DNA of 64,000 nt from Cephalotus follicularis (GCA_001972305.1 BDDD01001619.1:379627-443626), one strand, 5' to 3'. Positions 24,565-36,459 are shown, counted from the first letter of the stretch. The notes: generated from the letters alone by a model not told the origin. Program-made: numbers and translations.

Positions 24565-26221
24565 ATGGCAACCCAAATGAATCTAAACGTAGGATTAGAA
24601 GGTTCCTCCATAACTAGACCTCCTCTCTTTGACGGAAATAACTATAGTTTTTGGAAAACTAGAATGACAATTTTTCTACAATCCTTAGACTATCAATTAT
24701 GGTACATTATTATAAATGGTCCTAGGATGCCCACAAGAACGATAGAAGGAGTAGTCTCTCTTAAGCCCGAAAATGAATTTAATGATAATGATTTTCGAAT
24801 TCTCCAATTAAATTCTAAAGCTAAACATGTTTTATTTTGTGTTGTTGGTCCAAATGAGTCTAATCGCATCTCTTCATGTGACACGGCTAAAGAAATGTGA
24901 GATTTATTAGAAGTTACCTATGAAGGAACTAATCAAGTAAAGAAATCAAAAATTAGTATGCTTGTTCATGAATACGAATTATTTTTGATGCATGACAATG
25001 AAAGTATTAGTGATATGTTTACTCGCTTTACTACTATTATTAACTCTCTTAAAAATCTTGGCAAATCTTATCCTAACCAAGAACTTGTAAGGAAAATATT
25101 AAGGTGCTTGCCGAAAAGTTGGACTCCTAAGGTGACGGCTATTGAGGAAGCTAAGGATCTCTCAACACTTCCACTTGAACAACTCCTTGGTTCCTTGATA
25201 ACGCATGAAACGACTATGAAAAGTCATGAGCATGTGGAGACCAAAAAGAAGAAATCTATTGCCTGAAGATAGTGAGTGTGATGGTGATGGAGACTTGGTA
25301 CTTATCACCTCTCAATTCAAGAAGTTTCTCAAAATTCAAAAGGGCAAGAAGGCATTCAAAAAGAATTTCCCTCAAGAAGAAGAATCAAGCAAAAGGGAAG
25401 AGCCAACTTGTTATGAATGTAAAAAGCCGGGCCACTTCAAAAGCGAGTGTCCAAATCTTAAAAAGAAAGCACAATTCAAGAAGAAGAATGAATACTCCAA
25501 AAAGAAGAAAGTAATGGTAGCCACATGGGATGATAGCGATCCCTCAACCTCCGAAGAAGAAAGTGATAAAGAGGTTGCAAACATTGCTTTCATGGCAATT
25601 GAGGAGGAGGATGAAGATGAGGTAAATTTTACTTTTGATGAGTTGCAAATTGCATATGAGAACTTGTTTAATGAATATGAAAATGTTTGCTTGAGAAACA
25701 AGTCTCTAAAGAAAAATGCTACTTCAATGTCTAAAGAAATTAAAAATCTAAAAAGTGAAAATAGCAAATATATAAGTGAAATTGAATATCTAAAAAATGA
25801 GAAGAGTTATTAAATGAATGAGATTGATGTTTTAAATGTCTCTTCAAAATTGTCAATTGACTTTATGGAAGAAAATGAGAAGTTAAAACTTGAAATTGAT
25901 GTTTTGAAGAAAACTTTTTCTAAGTTTTCTAATAGTAGTGACATGTTAGATAATCTTCTAGGACTTCAAAGGTGTGTTTTTGACAAAGCCGGTCTCGGCT
26001 ATGAAGAAATGAACTATGTCAAACACTTTAGTAATTTATTTGTTAAGAAAGTAGAGCCCAAAATTTCTTGCAACTATTGTGGTAAACTAGGACATGTTTC
26101 TACTTCATGCTTTCATAGAAAGAATTTTGTTTTTGGTAATTCTAAGAAAGTTTGGGTTCCCAAAGGAACCACTTTAACTAACCCTCAAGGACCCAAATTT
26201 ATTTGGGTACCAAAAGTTTAA
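24565..26221 (+). CDS. SIRE-type gag region (fossil)
   Basis: The coding region starts 55 bases after the 5' LTR. The N-terminal part reads like Copia gag (RPPLFDGNNYSFWKTRM), followed by the retrotransposon gag/UBN2-type domain (LVHEYELFLMHDNESISDMF, LRCLPKSWTPKVTAIEEAK). A zinc knuckle CYECKKPGHFKSEC lies near 25,410-25,455 and a second, CNYCGKLGHVSTSC, near 26,070-26,110. Acidic and coiled-coil-like stretches sit between them, as usual for SIRE/Maximus gag. It would form the virus-like particle and bind RNA. The copy is interrupted in places. Confidence 0.88.
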
Positions 26222-26720
26222 ATTTCCTTACTTTGTAGGTGTGCTCGAAGGAAACGGTGCTATGAAAACTTCAACCTAAATTTGATCAATGAGCACATGA
26301 GTAGTAAGTGTTTTGGTTATGTAAATATCATGATTTTTTGTATGATTGTATGCTTTACGAACTTTGTATGCAATTATGTGTTTTGATGTATTTGAAACAC
26401 TTTTCGAATTCATAACTTGCATCCAAAAATTGAGTTTTAACTCAATTATATCAAAATGCTCAAATATCTAAGTCACTATTAGTTTATAATAGCTGATTTT
26501 AGATTTTCAGATCAAAGGGTAGATCAAAATATGCCTTTACGAGTTCTGCAGATTCCAGCCGACTGGTGTCCTGATCCAGTCAACTGTCTGATATCCAGTC
26601 TATTGTTGACGCGAGGATCAGTTTTAATAACCCGATTTTTTCCTTCTCTCTCTAACTTTCTTCTCTAAACAACTGTCAAAACCCTAAACCCCCTCCAAAA
26701 ATTCGCTCCCACTGATTTCC

Positions 26721-27851
26721 ATGGCATCTAAGAAGAGGAAAAGGTTGGGAACCAAGCCGAGAAGCTCAAACCCAGTGAGCACTTTTGATGACGACCTTTT
26801 TCTCTCCAAGGAAAATGAAGAGAGGTATAATTTCGTCCTAAATTCAGTAAAACTCCATAACGAAAAATGGTTAGATAGAGAGATTATGATTAGCAATATA
26901 GCTTCTATTAGGTCTTGGCTTGAGCATTTAGGTTGGTTTGACTATTTGTGTTCATCTCACCCAATTTACCCTATGTTAGTAAAATTCTTTTATGCTAATC
27001 TTGAAAAAACCACTAGTTGTGTAGCAAAATTCTTTGTTCTTGGCAATGCAGTTGAAATTACCCCTGATTTTATTGCCGAAACTCTAGGAATTCCATGCAC
27101 CGGTATCACTCACTTTAATGACATTGAAAAATCCAATGCTTTGGAAATTTGCTTATAACGGTCCGATATTAATCCACTTATGACTGTTACTAGCAGCCAC
27201 TTGCCCATTGCTACTCGCATACTCTTATTGCTTGTCACTAATACTTTGTTGCCTAGAGAGGGCTCGCATACACTTCCATCCGAGCGAGACCTCAAATTAG
27301 TAGCTTGTATAAAAAATGGGACTCTTGTCAACCTTCCGTATCTCATAGTGAACCACATTTTATCTAGACCTAATCACCTCCTCTGTCCTATGCTTATCAG
27401 TAGAATTCTAGCTTCCCTAAACCTTGATATTAAGGATGAACACAATGTCAAACCTAAAACCAAGCAATTGATAAACAAAGCCGGTTTGAAGAGTTGTAAT
27501 ATCAAGTTTGAAGATGGTTTATGGGTAAAACAACCAGTTGGAGGTAGAGCACCCGTGAGGGAACCAGGTGTTGGTGTTGGTGGAGATGACGCGGAAGAAG
27601 AAGAAGAAGAAGATGACGGGGATCGATTTGAAATGAGGCCAAATGTTGGAGGGAGTAGCAGTGGAGGTCGTAGACCTACCATGGAGTCACTTCAAGCAAG
27701 GATGGATTTAGCCCAAGCCAACATTGAATATATTAGAGGAAGAGTGGATCAAATCTATGATCGCCTCGATTCGCAAGATGCACAAATGGCCCAAATGATC
27801 CAAATGTTTCAAAATGCTTTTCCGCAACAACCACCTCCCGGATCATCTTGA
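26721..27851 (+). CDS. Extra ORF with 'putative plant transposon protein'-like domain (fossil, inside the LTR element)
   Basis: A basic start (ASKKRKRLGTKPRS) is followed by a domain with FLSKENEERYNFVLNSVKL, WLEHLGWFDYL, MLVKFFYANLEKTT and ITPDFIAETLGIP. This pattern is typical of the plant-specific domain often annotated as putative plant transposon protein (Transposase_32-like), seen in retroelement-linked ORFs. The C-terminal part has an acidic run and then a probable coiled coil (ARMDLAQANIEYIRGRVDQI) and a Q/P-rich tail. Its role is unknown. It occupies the place where pol is expected. The region is interrupted at least once. Confidence 0.75.
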
Positions 27852-28144
27852 GCGACATTTCATGCATATCATATTTTTTTGTAGTGTGTGATGAAAATGA
27901 ATTTGTAGTGAACTTGTAGTTTATGTTTTGATGAACTTGTAGTTTTATTGTGAGATGATCTTGAAGTTGTGTAATGAATTTGTACTTTGATTATGTAATG
28001 AAATTTTTTAGTGTGTTTATGAAATGAATGTGTCTTATAATGTGTTCTCCTAAATTTGCCATTGTACATTATTGTCAATGATTAGTATTTCCTTTCCCTA
28101 AATAATTAATCTCTTCATTGGAATTGAATTTGTGTATGCATTCG

Positions 28145-28420
28145 TTAAGGGGGAGCTTTGTTGCTCAAGCACTTTGTTAATGCTTAAACATATGCTTTGA
28201 TTAAGGGGGAGCTTTGTTAAAAAAAATTTGTTGTTTGACAAAAAGGGGGAGAATTGTTTAAGTATGCATTATCCTATATGAAATGTGTTCCTGTGTTGCT
28301 CATTCACTTTGACAAATATTCTAGACTTGACTTATTGGAGGTCAGTTAATATTAAATGTTAAATTTGTCAACATTATGCAAAATTAGTTAGATTTTGTCA
28401 ATCATCAAAAAGGGGGAGAT
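28145..28420 (+). repeat. Repeated polypurine tracts before the 3' LTR
   Basis: Four copies of an aaggggga g(c/a)tttgtt-like word at 28,145-28,162, 28,201-28,218, 28,240-28,257 and 28,407-28,420, the last abutting the 3' LTR. Multiple polypurine tracts are a known trait of SIRE/Maximus elements. The final copy would prime plus-strand synthesis. Confidence 0.8.
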
Positions 28421-29558
28421 TGTTGGTTTTTGCCACCCCTTTTAAATGTGTTAAAGAGCTATATTTCGATGATTAACAAACATAAAATACTTATATGCAT
28501 ATTTTGATATATTACAAACTCATCTACTCACTTGATTTTATGTCCAAAGTATTGCAAAGTTTAAAGTTGCAGATACAGGCAAAAACAGCCGACTACCCAT
28601 GATGAACAGCCGACTGTTTAGGTTGAGTAGCCGACTGCCTGGGTTGAATAGCCGACTGGAAATTCAAAGAATCCCAGAATCTGGAATTGCTCTCCATCCA
28701 GGTGACTGTATCAGGGGTCCAGCCGACTGCCAAGACAAAACAGCTGACTGCCAAGGATTACCAGCCGACTGTCAAGAAGTGCACTTTTAGACCAGTAGCT
28801 TTTGGGACATCCATTTTTCCCACAACAGCCGACTAAAGCAGGGAAACAGCCGACTGTTTTGGCAAACAGTCGACTGTCAAGTTCATCCAGCCGACTGCCT
28901 TCACCAACGGCTATAATCATAAATGCACACCAACTTCTCCAGCCGACTGCCAAGAAAATCCAGCCGACTGGATTTGGTCTGAAGTTTAAAAAATAGATCC
29001 GTTGGAGCATCTCTATATAAGCAAAAGTGAGGTATCATTACAAATATGAGATAGCAAGTCAATACACATTTCTTCCAAGCAACTAAAGAGAAATCCTACA
29101 CCTTTCAAATCAATACTGAAGCTTGCCTCAAGTATTTTAAAGCCTATCTTAGAGAGCTATTGTTTGTAAGCCTTACTTAGCAATATCCAACCTTTAAGAG
29201 GTTATTGTAAACTACACAAAACATCTTTGCAATCTTTTATTATATAAGGGGAGTGAACCCTTAGTAGGATTATCACGGAAAGTAATCCCAAATCTTGTAA
29301 GGTGTTTTTCTTTGATTTGCACCCGCAATCCAAAATCAAAGGGTGCTAGTGGGTTCTAGTGGAAACTCAAGGAGCTACCTTGGGAAAGTGGACGTAAGCA
29401 TGAGATTGGCCGAACCACTATAAACCGTGTTTGCATCTCTCTCTAACTCTATATCTCTTTACGTATTTAATTGTTCTTAAATTCTTGTATCCCTATTTCC
29501 GTAAGTTTATTTTTCCGCAAATCATATATATTTAGAAGGTTGCCTTATAAGTCTGTCA
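28421..29558 (+). repeat. 3' LTR of the SIRE-like element
   Basis: 1,138 bp, collinear with the 5' LTR with only scattered base differences. It has the same cagccgactg cluster (28,587-28,976) directly upstream of ctctatataagc (about 29,012). Ends gtctgtca followed by aacac. Confidence 0.93.
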
Positions 29559-29563
29559 AACAC

Positions 29564-30140
29564 AAAATTCAATAACACAGACCTGGCATGTCGCTCCAAA
29601 TGCCTAACAATCCCAGAATTCATGGGGACCAAAACAGAAACAGGACTCTCTAAAGCGGTGCCAGGACTCAACAGATTCTCTTGTTTATAAAAAAAAAACA
29701 ATATTCTCCATGAAAACCTTGCCTATGCATTGACAATCCTCAAAACAAATATTAAAGCGACCCCACAAATAGTTATCCCTAGTTCTCTCAAGAACCACCA
29801 AACAAATATGAAAATATTGACTTCAAAAAAAAAATCAAAAATGTCTTAAAACACCACCAAACACAGATCAACTTAAGCCAACTAAACAACCCTTACAGAT
29901 TTGACAGTACCACACAAAAACAGAGCACCATCCAACAGAGCATAAAAAATGAAAAGAGCACAGAACAACTTACAGATTGAAGGTGTAGTCTCCCAGCCCA
30001 CAAAGTAATTGCCAATTAGGAAAATTCTTGAAACACAAAATAACAAAAAAAAATTGTTTTTGAAAACAAATAGAGCACTATCGACATAAATTGCAATAAT
30101 AAACTAAAAACAAAATCACTTACATGCTCAAATATCAAAG
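29564..30140. other. Unassigned stretch between elements
   Basis: A/C-rich DNA with no supported frame. It is the original flank of the SIRE-like insertion and could be old intergenic or UTR sequence. Confidence 0.35.
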
Positions 30141-30600
30141 AATGATTAGCATTGGTGGTTTTTTGACATTTGGGCCCCTCTATTTATAAGCGTTGAAATC
30201 ACTTGCAATGGCAGTGCGAAGTGGCAGCTTGCAAACTCTGAACGATAAATATAGATACCTGTCGAACAAGCAATTATATAAAGGAAGAAAATAAAAAAGT
30301 AAATTAATAGAATACAAGATTTATCCTGGTTCACCCAGCAACAGGAGTTTCACTATATTGATCAATAGTCTCCTCACTTCTGCACTCACACTACAAGAAA
30401 GTATATATATATATGCGAAAAAACCTAATAGTTTCTTATCATGTGGCTATTCATGGGCCAAGCCCAAACCACAAACAAAACTAAAGAAATACAATTTTTG
30501 GTCAAAAACAGATAGCCCATTTTGGCTACCTTTCGGGGGCGCTGCCCCCGATCCCCCACCCGACCGAGGAGCGGAACCCCCAAACCCCCGAGCGTTAGGG
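30141..30600 (-). repeat. LTR-like block with G-rich segment, minus orientation
   Basis: Read on the minus strand there is a run of G-rich words (30,535-30,602) nearly identical to one in the intronic solo LTR at 46,459-46,560, then a gaaccaggataaatc module near 30,315-30,345 like the downstream part of plant Copia LTRs. No ends or target duplication found. Confidence 0.4.
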
Positions 30601-30915
30601 TCATAGTACTGGTCCTTTAAAGTATTCGCCAACCTTAACAAACTCCACCAAATCTCTCAAGATTGAGCCATTAATGGCATTCAATGCATCCAGAAAATCA
30701 GGCCACGAATCCCCCAAAAGGATTGTACCCGACTATGCCGTTGAATAACCGGATTTGACATCCATGGCAACTTCGAAGTCTTCGATCAACACGTATCCAC
30801 ACCGTACAAAAAACAACAAGAAATGGGGAAGAAAATCAAGGAAGTCCACAAAACAAAGGTTCTGGGACAAGAAGAAGAGAAAGGCACGTGTTGTGCAAGG
30901 AAATAAAATGGACAC
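30601..30915 (-). pseudogene. Unidentified coding-like fragment
   Basis: The minus strand reads a coding-like stretch ending at a TGA at 30,601-30,603: SGTILLGDSWPDFLDALNAI and LRDLVEFVKVGEYFKGP. Another frame-compatible stretch upstream (30,733-30,915) is separated by a stop at about 30,735. Amino-acid composition and phrasing look like a real protein, but I do not recognise the family. It could be a captured or decayed host exon. There is no start or splice context I can defend. Confidence 0.3.
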
Positions 30916-30939
30916 GTGTGCGGTGATGATTTGTTAGTT

Positions 30940-31990
30940 GATAATAACTCGTTCAATTTTGGTGTGATTTATAACAATTTGTAGTGAATATAAATATGGA
31001 GTGTAATTTAACTAAACGTTAACTGTTAAATTAGAGTAGGATTTGTTAACCCTATAAGTTTTAACTATGGGGTGTAATTTGTTAGTGGATATAAATATGT
31101 GGCTTAATCTTACACTTGCACTTTGTTTGTAATTTTATCGGGTGTAATTTTATCGGTAGAGTGTAATATAGGGATATAAATCGATAAATATGAGGATATA
31201 AAAACTGTTAGTACTCGGCATCGTAAATTGCATACAAAAATAATATATAAAAACCATAATTTTTTGTTCAAAATTATTAATCGGAGACAATAAACAGAAT
31301 AAAATTTTTTAAAATATGGAGAACCAAAACAAATTTATATGTTTAAATTTTGTTTTTATAAAGAGAGAAGCATATAATATATATAGGTTGTTGTCACCCA
31401 AGATTTTCATAAATATGATATTTTACATTTTTTTTTATTTATAAAAAGTTAACCATTGGAGATATAATCACTTGGTATGCTCATAGGTTGATATTTTGCA
31501 TGCAAAGGTTAGTCCATAATTTTTTTTTATATAGAGGGCGTAATGTTTTTTTTTTTTTTGTATAATGGGTGTAATATACGTAAATAATGTTTAATGTATA
31601 GAAACCACAATTATCGATTCAAAATTATTCACTGAAGAAAATAAACGAATAAAAACTTTTAACACACGGAAAACCACAACAAATATATTAGTTAATGCAT
31701 ATAAGACATGTTAGTCATTGTCACTTAGAATTCTCAAATGTGGACATATGGACACTCGGCTTGCTCATAGGTTGACATTTGACATGCAAAGATCATACAA
31801 AGATTAGTCCATCAAAAACAAATTGTTCAAGGGGTGTAATTTTATTTGTGTGTGTAATATGGGTGATATGGACCTCTCTTGGATAAAAAAATAATTATTT
31901 TTTTGTTCAAGTGGTGTAATTTTATTTTGTGTGTAATATGGGGGATATGGAACTCTCATGGCATGCCAAGAGAGCTCCATATCTCCTTTT
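30940..31990. repeat. AT-rich repeat block with gtgtaat words and a terminal hairpin
   Basis: Many ggtgtaatttt / gtgtaatatgggg words occur throughout. Two direct copies of an about 80-bp unit start at 31,823 and 31,903 (ttgttcaag...gatatgga). The second ends in an imperfect inverted repeat with 21-base arms (31,941-31,961 and 31,966-31,986; 18 of 21 paired, loop catg). It could be a miniature transposon, but no ends were proven. Confidence 0.5.
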
Positions 31991-32216
31991 ATATATATTA
32001 CAAAGCTAGGGATCAATCCAACATAACAGAATTACACAAGAATCCTGGTAATTCATCAGACCAACTAATCTCATCCTCTATGTTCCTAGCATAACAAGCC
32101 AAACAATGAGCAACACAATTGCCTTCTCGCAGTGTATAAGAGAATCTACACTGCTCCAGTTGAAATCTGAAGGATTTGATGTCCTCTATACTCCCACCAT
32201 AAGCAAATGAACTTTC

Positions 32217-32465
32217 CTAGGAAGAACACACCTCAGAAAACACCACTTGAGCATTTGTCTCTGTTATTACCCGAGATAAACACATCTTCTGAACTGCAGA
32301 CAGCTCATGTAACATAGAAATAGCTTCGACAAGAGCTAGCTCCATAATGCTTGCCATAAATTTAGATCCAACCGCCAACACTACTCCATCATGGTCCTTG
32401 CAAACCCAACCCAGGCCAGCCTTTTCCTTGTCACTAAATAAAGCCCCATCACAATTCAATTTCAC
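32217..32465 (-). pseudogene. LINE RNase H domain
   Basis: 82 residues with LNCDGALFSDKEKAGLGWV, the first catalytic aspartate strand of the plant RVT_3-type RNase H, and VEAISMLHELSAVQKM and VITETNAQVVF further on. The third and fourth active-site segments are cut short. It is the 3'-most coding piece of the LINE, about 215 bases from the estimated element end. Confidence 0.8.
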
Positions 32466-33509
32466 AAAATCACCTAGAAGTCTTTTCGAGACTTTGCACC
32501 TTGCATCTTGAGCATATTTATCAATCTAATTTAGCTTCCTATATTCCTCAATATAATCAACACAAAAGCTTAGAATTTGATCAGGGTCTAGGTCTTTGTT
32601 CTCAAAGATTTGCAAATTACGATTATGTCACATCCTCCTTAGTAAACAGAGGACCAAATAGAAGTCCTCCTTGTTCTTTGTTTTTCTCACCCAACCCAGT
32701 CAACTAATAGCATCTTGATTAGATCTAGGAACAATCCCTACACCAGTTCCACACATACTCCAAACTCGGCTAGCCCATGGACAGTGGATAAAAATATGAT
32801 TTGTAGCATCAGGCGTATGTTACAGGATTTGCATAAGTTTTTTACCTGGATACCCAATCACCAAGCAAAAACTTTGATTTTGTTTGGGACTTTAGCGCTT
32901 CATATGGCCTTCCAAAGCAGGCTTCTATCTTCCCTGGCAGTCACCCTCCTCGCAGCATTATTCCCCTGTTCATTCTCAATCGCTTTGGCCACCTTATACC
33001 CTGATTTGACCATATATAAACCCTTTTGGTCCTTACCCCAAATCATTTTGTCTTCTATTGGGACTACACTTAGAGGGATCTCCAAGATAGCTTTTGTTAT
33101 TCTCTCATCTGAGCAGCGGTGTATGAGCTCAAATTTCCACCTCTTCCCATCATCAATAAGATTTCAAACAAAAGCCTCCTCAGGTAGCAATTTATAATCT
33201 GATGGCTTGGGAAATTTATCATCTCCAGGAATCCACCTATTCTTCCATATTGATATAGACCTCCCATCCCCCGCTCTCCACCAAATACCCCTTTCAATAA
33301 TCTTCCTCACATCATGAATGCTTATCCAAGAGTAAGAGGGGTTATTCTCGAGCGGAGCCCTAAAAAAAGAAGTGTGACGAAAATACTTTGCCTTGAGAAT
33401 TCTAAGACATAGGGAATTTTCATGCTGGATTAACCTCCAACCCTATTTAGCTAGTAAAGCCTCATTAAAAGCTCCCAACTCTCTAGAACCCATTCCTCCC
33501 TCTAATTTT

Positions 33510-34720
33510 TTATTGCAAAGATTTCCCCACTCCATCCAATGAATTTTGCGATGGTCCTCTTTTTGCCCCCCACCAAAATCTGTTGATCAGTTTCATTAAG
33601 TCATCACACAAGCACTTTAGCAGCTTAGAAACACTCATTGCATATGTGGGCATAGATTGTGCCACTGCCTTTATCAGAACTTCTCTACCGGCTTTAGACA
33701 ACAGCTTTTCATTCCAGCCTTTAATCTTTCCCCAAACTCGATCTTTCAAAGGATTAGAAAGCACTCTTCTTGGATTTTCCAACAAATGCTTTCGACGAAG
33801 ATATCTCTCATATTGAGTTTCAACTCTAGTGCCTAGGTATCTTCTAATGTCTCTCCTAGTTTAGAACGGGGTATTTGAGCTGAAATATAATCATGTTTTA
33901 TACACATTAATTTTTTGACCCGATGCGTCTTCATACTTCTTCAAGATTTCAAGAATAATATTGCACTCATTCACCGAAGCTTGCGTGAACAACAAACTGC
34001 AATTCGCAAAGAATAAGTGCGATATTTTTGGACTGCATCTACTCATACCCACCTTAGCTACTCTTTGATCTTTTGTTGCGTTGTTTAACAAACTAGAAAG
34101 ACATTCAACACACATTAAAAACAAGTATGGTGACCTTGTCAGATTCCCCTAGAAGGGATGAAATATCCTGAAGGTGTCCCATTTATCATCACTGAGAAGG
34201 AAACGGTGCTAATACGCTCCATGATCAGCCTTGTCCATCTAACATTGAAGCCCATTATACTCATTACACTTCGGAGAAAACCCCATTGGACTCTATCGTA
34301 CGCCTTACTCATGTCTAGCTTAATTTCCATTGACCCTGTTCCCTTCGTACTCAACTTCATGCTATGGAGGTCCTCAAAAGCAACCAAAATGTTGTCAGTA
34401 ATCATCCTACCTGGCATAAGCGCGCTGTGATTTTCAAAAATAATTTGCGGGAGGATTACTTTCAGCCTGTTCGCCAGAGTTTTTGCAATGACTTTATAGA
34501 CCACATTGCATAAACTTATGGGCCTACAATCCACCACACTAACAGGATTTTTAGTCTTTGGGATCAAGATTATATGCGTGTAATTCCATTTTCTCAGAAA
34601 ATCACCACCATTCAAAAATGAAAGGGCTGCATCAATAACATCTTTCCCTACTATTTTCCAATAATTTTGGAAAAAGGAGGCAGACATGCCATCCGGGCCT
34701 GGAGCTTTTGAGGGATTCAT
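33510..34720 (-). pseudogene. LINE reverse transcriptase, catalytic core altered
   Basis: Plant L1-type RT. From the 5' side: NPSKAPGPDGMSASFFQNYW, WNYTHIILIPK, CRPISLCNVVYKVIAKTLAN, MPGRMITDNILVAFE and KLDMSKAYDRVQWGFL (34,720-34,139). The next frame (34,124-33,891) holds the catalytic box, and then the thumb (SKAGREVLIKAVAQSMPTYA; 33,785-33,510). The FADD catalytic box, which must carry two aspartates, reads FANC at 33,999-34,010, so the enzyme would be dead even apart from the frame breaks. The A-box aspartate in KLDMSKAYDRV is kept. Confidence 0.88.
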
Positions 34721-34879
34721 TTCCTTAATAGCTCATTTAACCAGATTCTCGTTTATTTCATCCGTCACCACTCTTTCCATGCATTCCACCACATTTTTTA
34801 GATTCTGACTATTCTGAGAAGTGAATAGATTTGTAAAATATCTGGTTGCAATTTTAGAAATGTCTTATTCTTTTGTATA

Positions 34880-35323
34880 CTAGATTCCATCTTCATCTTT
34901 CAGGACCTCAATTAAATTCCTTTTTCTTCTTTGGTTTGCTTTGGAGTGAAAAAATAAGGTATTTTTATCCCCACTTTTTAGCCACAAGTTTCTAGAATGT
35001 TGTTTCCACATTGTTTCTTCACTCTGAAGCAAATCATTTAGAACACTCTTAGCTTGCTTGATTTCCTCACTCCTTTCCCCTGCATCAGCCCTTGCCTGCA
35101 GCACCTCTATTATAGTCTTGATCTCTTTGATTGTATCACCCACATGGCCGAATTCAATTTTGTTCCAATTTGCTAACTCTTTTCTGCATACTCTAATTTT
35201 ATTGAACAAGTTTTTCATTATGTCCTCTTCTGACACAAAATTCCAAGCCCTATTGATTACTGTCTTGCAATTTGGATGTTTAATCCACATTTCTTCAAAC
35301 CTGGTCATCCTTTTTTTCTTCAT
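34880..35323 (-). pseudogene. LINE ORF2 linker between endonuclease and RT
   Basis: An open frame of 147 residues with the typical connector of plant L1 ORF2: RFEEMWIKHPNCKTVINRAW, then NKIRVCRKELANWNKIEFG and SEETMWKQHSRNLWLKSGDK, then NTLFFHSKANQRRKRNLIEV. These phrases recur in plant LINE proteins. It follows the endonuclease and precedes the RT core. Confidence 0.85.
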
Positions 35324-36030
35324 CTCTAAACATATTCAAAATAAAAGGAGAATAATCAGAGATAGCGGCCACTCCATGCCTCACAACTGCCTGAGGAAAA
35401 ATCTGGTGCCAATCCCAGTTACCCACCATTTTGTCCAGCCTTGCTCGAATGTGTTCGCTACCACTTCTACCATTATTCCAAGTGAATCGACACCCCTTGG
35501 AACCCATATCAACTAGACCACAATCACTTAGAGCCTCTCTAAAATCTGTTATGTATCAGACTTGGTCTGGTGCTACCTCCCTCCTTTTCTTCTTGGGCGA
35601 TAATCTGATTGAAGTCACCCATACATATCCACGGTCCCACCCCTTGAGAGGCTAGCTCTCTTAACACCTCCATGATTCAACCAACTATCCTACTTTGCTC
35701 GGGATTCCTATAAAAACAAGTTGGCCTCCATTGAGGAGCATTTCCAACACCTCTCACCATTGCAAATATATGCCCCATTGAAAAAGAAGAAATGCTAATA
35801 TCCAAATCATCATCCCAAAGCAGAGCCAAACCCCTTTTTCTTCCCATTGGTTCTATTGTGGAGTAGTTTTTAAAACCCAACCCACCCTGCACTTTCTCCA
35901 ATTCCCCGGTCAGTAAGTGTGTTTCAATAAGGAAAACACACTTGGGACCTTCATTTTTCAAGAGGTCTCGTAGACCTCGAACTGACCGTGGGTTCCCAAG
36001 CCCGCGGTAGTTCCAACTAATGCACGTCAT
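35295..36030 (-). pseudogene. LINE endonuclease domain
   Basis: Start of ORF2: TCISWNYRGLGNPRSVRGL, the conserved N-terminal strand of plant L1 endonucleases, then CVFLIETHLL with the active-site glutamate, and GFKNYSTIEPMGRKRGLALL. The second part (35,507-35,295) reads GSKGCRFTWNNGRSGSEHIR and IFPQAVVRHGVAAISDYSPF, the conserved RLDR/SDH-like region, here SDY rather than SDH. The endonuclease nicks target DNA to prime reverse transcription. It is interrupted between the two parts. Confidence 0.87.
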
Positions 36031-36459
36031 TGTGACCGGCGGGGCTGGTCGGAACCAGCCTCCATCACTAGAGCATAATCTATTTCAGCATCACCTCCAA
36101 ATTTGTATGTGCGCCTTCCTCAGAGAGCTTTCAATCTCCAGAGCAAATATTTTTTTAGGACTTCCTCTCTTGCTACTTCCATCACTGTCACCTTTCTTAA
36201 TACCGCCTTTGCTTCAGCTTTCATTTATGAGGGCTAGCACCGGTCACAAACACGGAAGTGTCCGTTTTGATAATCTTCTGCCTTTTAGTTGAATTCTCCT
36301 CTGAATTACCCTCAATCGTATGAACTCTGCTTCTTCCTTCCTCAATTTGAGCTTGTACTTTTCAGTTGTCAATAATTCCCATTTGCCAATACTTCATAGG
36401 AGACTCTTGCTTTAAAAGTCTTTCCTCACCTCGCTTCTGGTTTCCCAAACATTAGTCGC

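Larger units (their letters stand above)
23373..29558 (+). mobile_element. SIRE-like Copia-derived element with gag and an extra ORF but no pol
   Basis: 6,186-bp element bounded by LTRs and a perfect 5-bp duplication aacac (23,368-23,372 and 29,559-29,563). The internal region holds a SIRE/Maximus-type gag (about 24,565-26,220) with two zinc knuckles, then a second ORF region (about 26,720-27,850) resembling the 'putative plant transposon protein' domain, then repeated polypurine tracts. No protease, integrase, reverse transcriptase or RNase H is seen, so it resembles the TR-GAG class of non-autonomous elements that depend on a partner's enzymes. There are about three interruptions in the coding parts. 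The LTRs look about 97% identical by eye, which suggests roughly a million years (inference). Confidence 0.9.
32000..36459 (-). mobile_element. L1-type LINE, 3' part (ORF2: endonuclease, RT, zf-RVT, RNase H)
   Basis: Non-LTR retrotransposon on the minus strand; its 5' part is at 41,835-42,590 beyond the inserted Copia. In the 5' to 3' direction of the element: an apurinic-type endonuclease (36,030 down to about 35,300), reverse transcriptase (about 34,900-33,500), a zf-RVT region (about 33,290-32,900; GLYMVKSGYKVAKAI) and a C-terminal RNase H domain (32,465-32,217; LNCDGALFSDKEKAGLGWV). This is the domain order of plant L1 elements with an acquired RNase H. ORF2 is broken into about nine pieces by stops and frame changes. 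I could not place the poly(A) end or the target duplication. Confidence 0.9.

Noticed and set aside
26721-27851. Extra ORF as an independent host gene
   Set aside because: It is inside paired LTRs with a target duplication and in the element's sense orientation, so it belongs to the retroelement, even if first captured from elsewhere.
32217-32465. RNase H frame as a stand-alone RNase H host gene
   Set aside because: It is collinear with zf-RVT and RT on the same strand in the normal order of a plant L1 LINE.
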